Source: Bordetella ansorpii (GTDB taxonomy: Bacteria > Pseudomonadota > Gammaproteobacteria > Burkholderiales > Burkholderiaceae_B). Taken from it: a stretch of DNA of 64,000 nt. The position numbers and the translations under genes are program-made. Numbering within the stretch: the first letter of the stretch is position 1; every line of letters begins with the position of its first letter. Of the stretch, positions 61,193-64,000 are shown one piece after another. The notes beneath the pieces are model-generated. The model ran no database searches. It saw only the letters and a list, made by a program, of their open reading frames with translations, and had not been told where the DNA came from. The DNA lies in contig NZ_FKIF01000004.1 of the NCBI RefSeq assembly GCF_900078705.1, positions 1-64,000 on the forward strand, read 5' to 3'.

Positions 61193-64000
61193 CTACTGCG
61201 GTAGGTTCAGGGCGGGCGATTCGATGCCGCGCGCCCGGTCGATCTTCTCGGCCACCTTGAAGGCCGCTTCCAGTTCGGTGCAGCCGTATTGCTGCATGAG
61301 CTGGTAGCGCTCGGCCTTCTCTTCGGGTTCTGTTTGCGCGAGCGCGAGATACAGGCTCGGCGGTACGGCGCGGAACAGCACTTCCATGCTCTTGGAGAGA
61401 ATGACGCCCTCGGTGAACTTGCCGGCCTCTTTGCGGGCCGAGAGCATCAGCGCCTTCTGTGCTGGGCTCAGTTCGCGGAACCGCGCGATCTTCTCTACTT
61501 CATCGGGCGGCATCGACAGGCAGATCCACCACTCGATCATGTTGAGCATCGGTTCCGCGGCGCGCGGCAGGTCGTCGATATTTTGTGTAGCCAGCCAATA
61601 CCAGGCCCCCAGCTTGCGCCACATTTTTGTGATTTTGACCACGTAGGGTGCAAGCAGCGGGTTACGGGTAATGATGTGTCCCTCATCTGTTACGTTGATG
61701 ATCGGACGGCCCAAATACTGATCGCGTTCGGCGATGTTGTTCACCGTGCTGATCAGGCTGATGTAGGCGATGGAAAGCTGCGCGTTGTAGCCCTCGCGGG
61801 CATACGTTGCCAGGTCGACCAAGGTGATGTCGGCCTCCGGCCACGGAGATCCGTCGCGGTCGAACATTTCGCCGTCCGTGCCTTGGCAGAACATATCCAT
61901 CGCGTCCGCCATCTCCAGCAGCCGCACGCGCCGCATCTCGGGCAGCGTCGGGTCCTGGCCGCGTTCGCGCAGCGCGTTGCGCACGTCTCGCGTAAGTACC
62001 GTGCGCTTCTCGCTACCACCACCACCGTGGCAGTGCTCGGCAGCATCAAGGATGCACTGGCGGATCAGCGAGCGGTCGGCCCGCGTCATCCGGGCTTCCT
62101 CCTTGTCCTCGCCGCCCGTGATCATCAGCCGCGCAGTGATCTCCAGTTCACCGAGGACATCGCGCTGTTCGTCCGCCTCGATCACCGTGGCATCCGGCGG
62201 CAGGTCTTCGTCCAGCGCATCGGCATCAAGCGTCCGCACATCGCTGGGTGTTTCGATCAGCCGGCGCGCGTCCGCGAATGGCGCGAGGCTGATACCCGAG
62301 CCAGGAGCCAGCTTGACCCGGTTCACGGTCAGGCCGAGGCGTTTGGCGAAATCGCTGAACAAGCCGAAGCTGTTGCCGGCTTCCACCACAAAAAGCCGTG
62401 GCCGGTAGATGGCCGTGATCTGGTTCAAGAGGTTGTTGAGCGTTGCGCTCTTGCCGCTGCCGGTGGGGCCGAACAGGAACAAATGGGCGTTCATCTGCCG
62501 GTCCAGGCGGTTGAGCGGGTCAAACGTGATGCTGCCCCCGCCGCGATTGAAGAAGGTGATGCCCGGATGTCCAGTGCCCTGAGCGCGGCCCCATACCGGG
62601 GACACGTTCGCAACATGCTGCGCGAACATCAACTGCGTGTACCACTTGCGCCTGTCCTGGGCGGGGTTGTAGCAACACGGCAGCCAGCGCAGGTAGCTGT
62701 TGAGCGGCGCCACCTCGTCGTCTTCGCGCACGGGCTGCAAGCCGGCATTGAGCATGACGTTTGCCAGGTCCAGGCCGCGCCGATCCAGTTCCGCCTCGTC
62801 GCGCCCGCGCAAGTAGAACGCCAGCGTTCCCCGGTAGAGTTTGTGCGCGCTGCCGATCAGGGAGCGCGCCTCATGCACGTCCTTGAGCGTTTGTTCTGAT
62901 GCCAGCGTCTCGCCCACGGCTTTCTTCGCCAGGTGGTTCAAGTCCGCTTCCAGCACATCCTGTGGCGTGGCGACCATGGTGAGACACATCAAGGTGTCTT
63001 CCGGCATCTGGTCGAACAGCGTGTTGATGGCATCGCCCTTGCGCGTCTCCCCAGTCAGGTGCCCCGTGCCGGGTGGCATGCGCAAGCGGTCGGTGAGCAG
63101 CACGCGGTGCGGCATGCCGTCAAAGGACCAGGTTCCGTGCTTCACGTCGGAGCGAGGCTGGCCGAAGAACAGCCGTTGGCTGAAATCACGCCCACTCGCC
63201 AGTTCGATCTCGCCGTCTTCGCTGTCCCCGATGCTGTCGGGGTAGCGTGCCAGTGCGTAGAAACGCTCCCGATCCTCCGCCCCAGGCCCGAGCAGCGTGG
63301 GGTTAGGGTTGAACCACCGCAGCAGCCAGTCGTGGACATCGGCCGCGACCATGCGCCGGGCCTGGATGCCGGCGTTCGCCAACCCGCCGCACAGGCGGTC
63401 GCAGACGATATTGAGCATCTGCTCGGGCGTCTGGCCGCGGCGGCTTGCCTGGCTGGTGGCACGGCGATAGACCACCATGCGCACGCGCCGCGTCTGTCCG
63501 CGCCAGCGCAGCCGCGTGACCACCGTGTCCTCGAACAGCCCGCCCGGCTTGGCCACCGCGCGCAGGTGGTGGCCGAAGAAGCGCAGGTAGAACTCGGTGA
63601 AGGCCGTATCGCGGGCGCGCGGCTGCACGTAGTCGCGCAAGGTCTGCATGTACTGATCGAAGTTGGGTTCGTCCTGGGCATAGAGCTGGAGCACCCAGGG
63701 GTTCTCGTCCAGCTCATCGAAGCTGTCTTGCAAGGCGTTTTCGAGCGCATCGCGGGCATGGGCAAGCCAGCCGGGTTCCCGGCCCTCGGTGCCCAGGGGC
63801 ACCAGCTCGTAGAACGCGGCCACCGATTGCCCGTCCTCCAGCAGCATGGACTTCGATTGGGGCAGGAACTCCACCCATGGCAGCAATTCCACGAACGACG
63901 GCGCGACGTCATACAGCGCTTTCTCGTCGGCCACGGTCGCTGGCCTGCGGCCCTGGACCGCTGCGCCGGGTTCCGGGATGCCAGCCTGGCGCAAGGTCTC
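61193..64000 (-). CDS. TraC/VirB4-type conjugative ATPase (PFL_4706 type), 5' end outside
   Basis: The frame is open to the window edge (over 930 residues). The N-terminal domain starts ...YDVAPSFVELLPWVEFLPQS and the ATPase domain carries Walker A LFLFGPTGSGKSATLNNLLN (about 390 residues before the stop), then RPRLFVVEAGNSFGLF and Walker B IINVTDEGHIITRN. WYWLATQNIDDLPR is the usual sensor region. VirB4/TraC ATPases power pilus assembly. The visible start (a TTG at 63994) is only an edge effect; the true start should lie a little beyond 64000. Confidence 0.9.
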   Translation of the reverse strand, partial: ETLRQAGIPEPGAAVQGRRPATVADEKALYDVAPSFVELLPWVEFLPQSKSMLLEDGQSVAAFYELVPLGTEGREPGWLAHARDALENALQDSFDELDENPWVLQLYAQDEPNFDQYMQTLRDYVQPRARDTAFTEFYLRFFGHHLRAVAKPGGLFEDTVVTRLRWRGQTRRVRMVVYRRATSQASRRGQTPEQMLNIVCDRLCGGLANAGIQARRMVAADVHDWLLRWFNPNPTLLGPGAEDRERFYALARYPDSIGDSEDGEIELASGRDFSQRLFFGQPRSDVKHGTWSFDGMPHRVLLTDRLRMPPGTGHLTGETRKGDAINTLFDQMPEDTLMCLTMVATPQDVLEADLNHLAKKAVGETLASEQTLKDVHEARSLIGSAHKLYRGTLAFYLRGRDEAELDRRGLDLANVMLNAGLQPVREDDEVAPLNSYLRWLPCCYNPAQDRRKWYTQLMFAQHVANVSPVWGRAQGTGHPGITFFNRGGGSITFDPLNRLDRQMNAHLFLFGPTGSGKSATLNNLLNQITAIYRPRLFVVEAGNSFGLFSDFAKRLGLTVNRVKLAPGSGISLAPFADARRLIETPSDVRTLDADALDEDLPPDATVIEADEQRDVLGELEITARLMITGGEDKEEARMTRADRSLIRQCILDAAEHCHGGGGSEKRTVLTRDVRNALRERGQDPTLPEMRRVRLLEMADAMDMFCQGTDGEMFDRDGSPWPEADITLVDLATYAREGYNAQLSIAYISLISTVNNIAERDQYLGRPIINVTDEGHIITRNPLLAPYVVKITKMWRKLGAWYWLATQNIDDLPRAAEPMLNMIEWWICLSMPPDEVEKIARFRELSPAQKALMLSARKEAGKFTEGVILSKSMEVLFRAVPPSLYLALAQTEPEEKAERYQLMQQYGCTELEAAFKVAEKIDRARGIESPALNLPQ

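Larger units (their letters stand above)
7312..64000. mobile_element. Integrated mosaic conjugative element (continues past right edge)
   Basis: Everything right of the trpG junction fits one or more integrated mobile elements: integrase at 7471, replication/partition block, VirD2-like relaxase at 25019, catabolic cargo, MOBH relaxase at 50537 and a type IV secretion gene series running off the right edge. No restored chromosomal sequence or second att site is seen. The left module resembles the Tn4371-type/plasmid core and the right module the ICEclc/PAGI-2 type, so the element is composite. The right boundary is unknown. Confidence 0.75.

Noticed and set aside
1-64000. CRISPR arrays, tRNA or rRNA genes
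   Set aside because: No regularly spaced repeats of CRISPR type and no cloverleaf or rRNA-like sequence was noticed by reading; in particular no tRNA 3' end is seen at the integrase junction.

Overview
The window looks like DNA of an Alcaligenaceae-type betaproteobacterium (Bordetella/Achromobacter-like). The signs are high GC, several Bug/TctC-type periplasmic binding proteins, LysR regulators beside small catabolic operons, and a trp leader followed by a trpG start. This assignment is inference from gene style; no database search was run.

Chromosomal part (1 to about 7311). There is a small catabolic/uptake operon: TauD-type dioxygenase, isocitrate-lyase/PEP-mutase-type lyase, Bug protein and amidohydrolase. 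The signal peptide of a divergent exported protein lies at the left edge. Next come an FMN 2-hydroxy-acid oxidase and a LysR regulator. The chromosome then shows a trp attenuation leader peptide with tandem Trp codons and the first seven codons of trpG. There the reading frame is cut, and a tyrosine recombinase gene follows at once. I read this junction as the left end (attL) of an integrated mobile element that fills the rest of the window and runs past its right edge.

Mobile element, left module (7312 to about 27000). It holds the integrase, a HEPN/RES-type toxin-like protein and a nitrilase decapitated by an IS3-family element. After these comes a block resembling the Tn4371-type/plasmid maintenance core: DUF932 (frameshifted), ParB-like, DUF736, XRE regulator, DUF2958, DUF2285, AlpA-like HTH, RepA with iterons, ParA, DUF2840, TraF-type S26 peptidase, a hairpin-rich possible oriT, and a VirD2-like DUF3363 relaxase. 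An AT-richer periplasmic ClpP-fold/TPR gene is embedded in this block.

Cargo (about 27.0 to 50.5 kb). Cargo 1 is an apparently complete route from salicylate through gentisate to pyruvate and fumarate: salicylate 5-hydroxylase NagG/NagH, Rieske ferredoxin, two different reductases, AAHS transporter, fumarylpyruvate hydrolase, gentisate dioxygenase, maleylpyruvate isomerase and a NahR/NagR-type regulator. It also contains a frameshifted Bug gene. Cargo 2 is a sulfatase, a Bug protein, a LysR regulator and an aldehyde dehydrogenase cut by an IS5-family element. Cargo 3 is a tightly coupled seven-gene operon (cyclophilin-like, two paralogous cupins, CMD-like, cytochrome P460, Zn-alcohol dehydrogenase, MFS exporter) with a divergent LysR gene.

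Mobile element, right module (50.5 kb to the edge). This is an ICEclc/PAGI-2-like (MPF-G) transfer region: MOBH TraI_2 relaxase, ParS/RES toxin-antitoxin pair, DUF3742, TraG-N-like protein, PFL_4711/4710/4709-type proteins, a DsbA-like protein and the TraC-type ATPase. An HU/HTH cassette is inserted on the opposite strand. The element thus carries two unrelated relaxases and parts of two conjugation lineages. It is either a mosaic ICE or one ICE nested in or fused to another.
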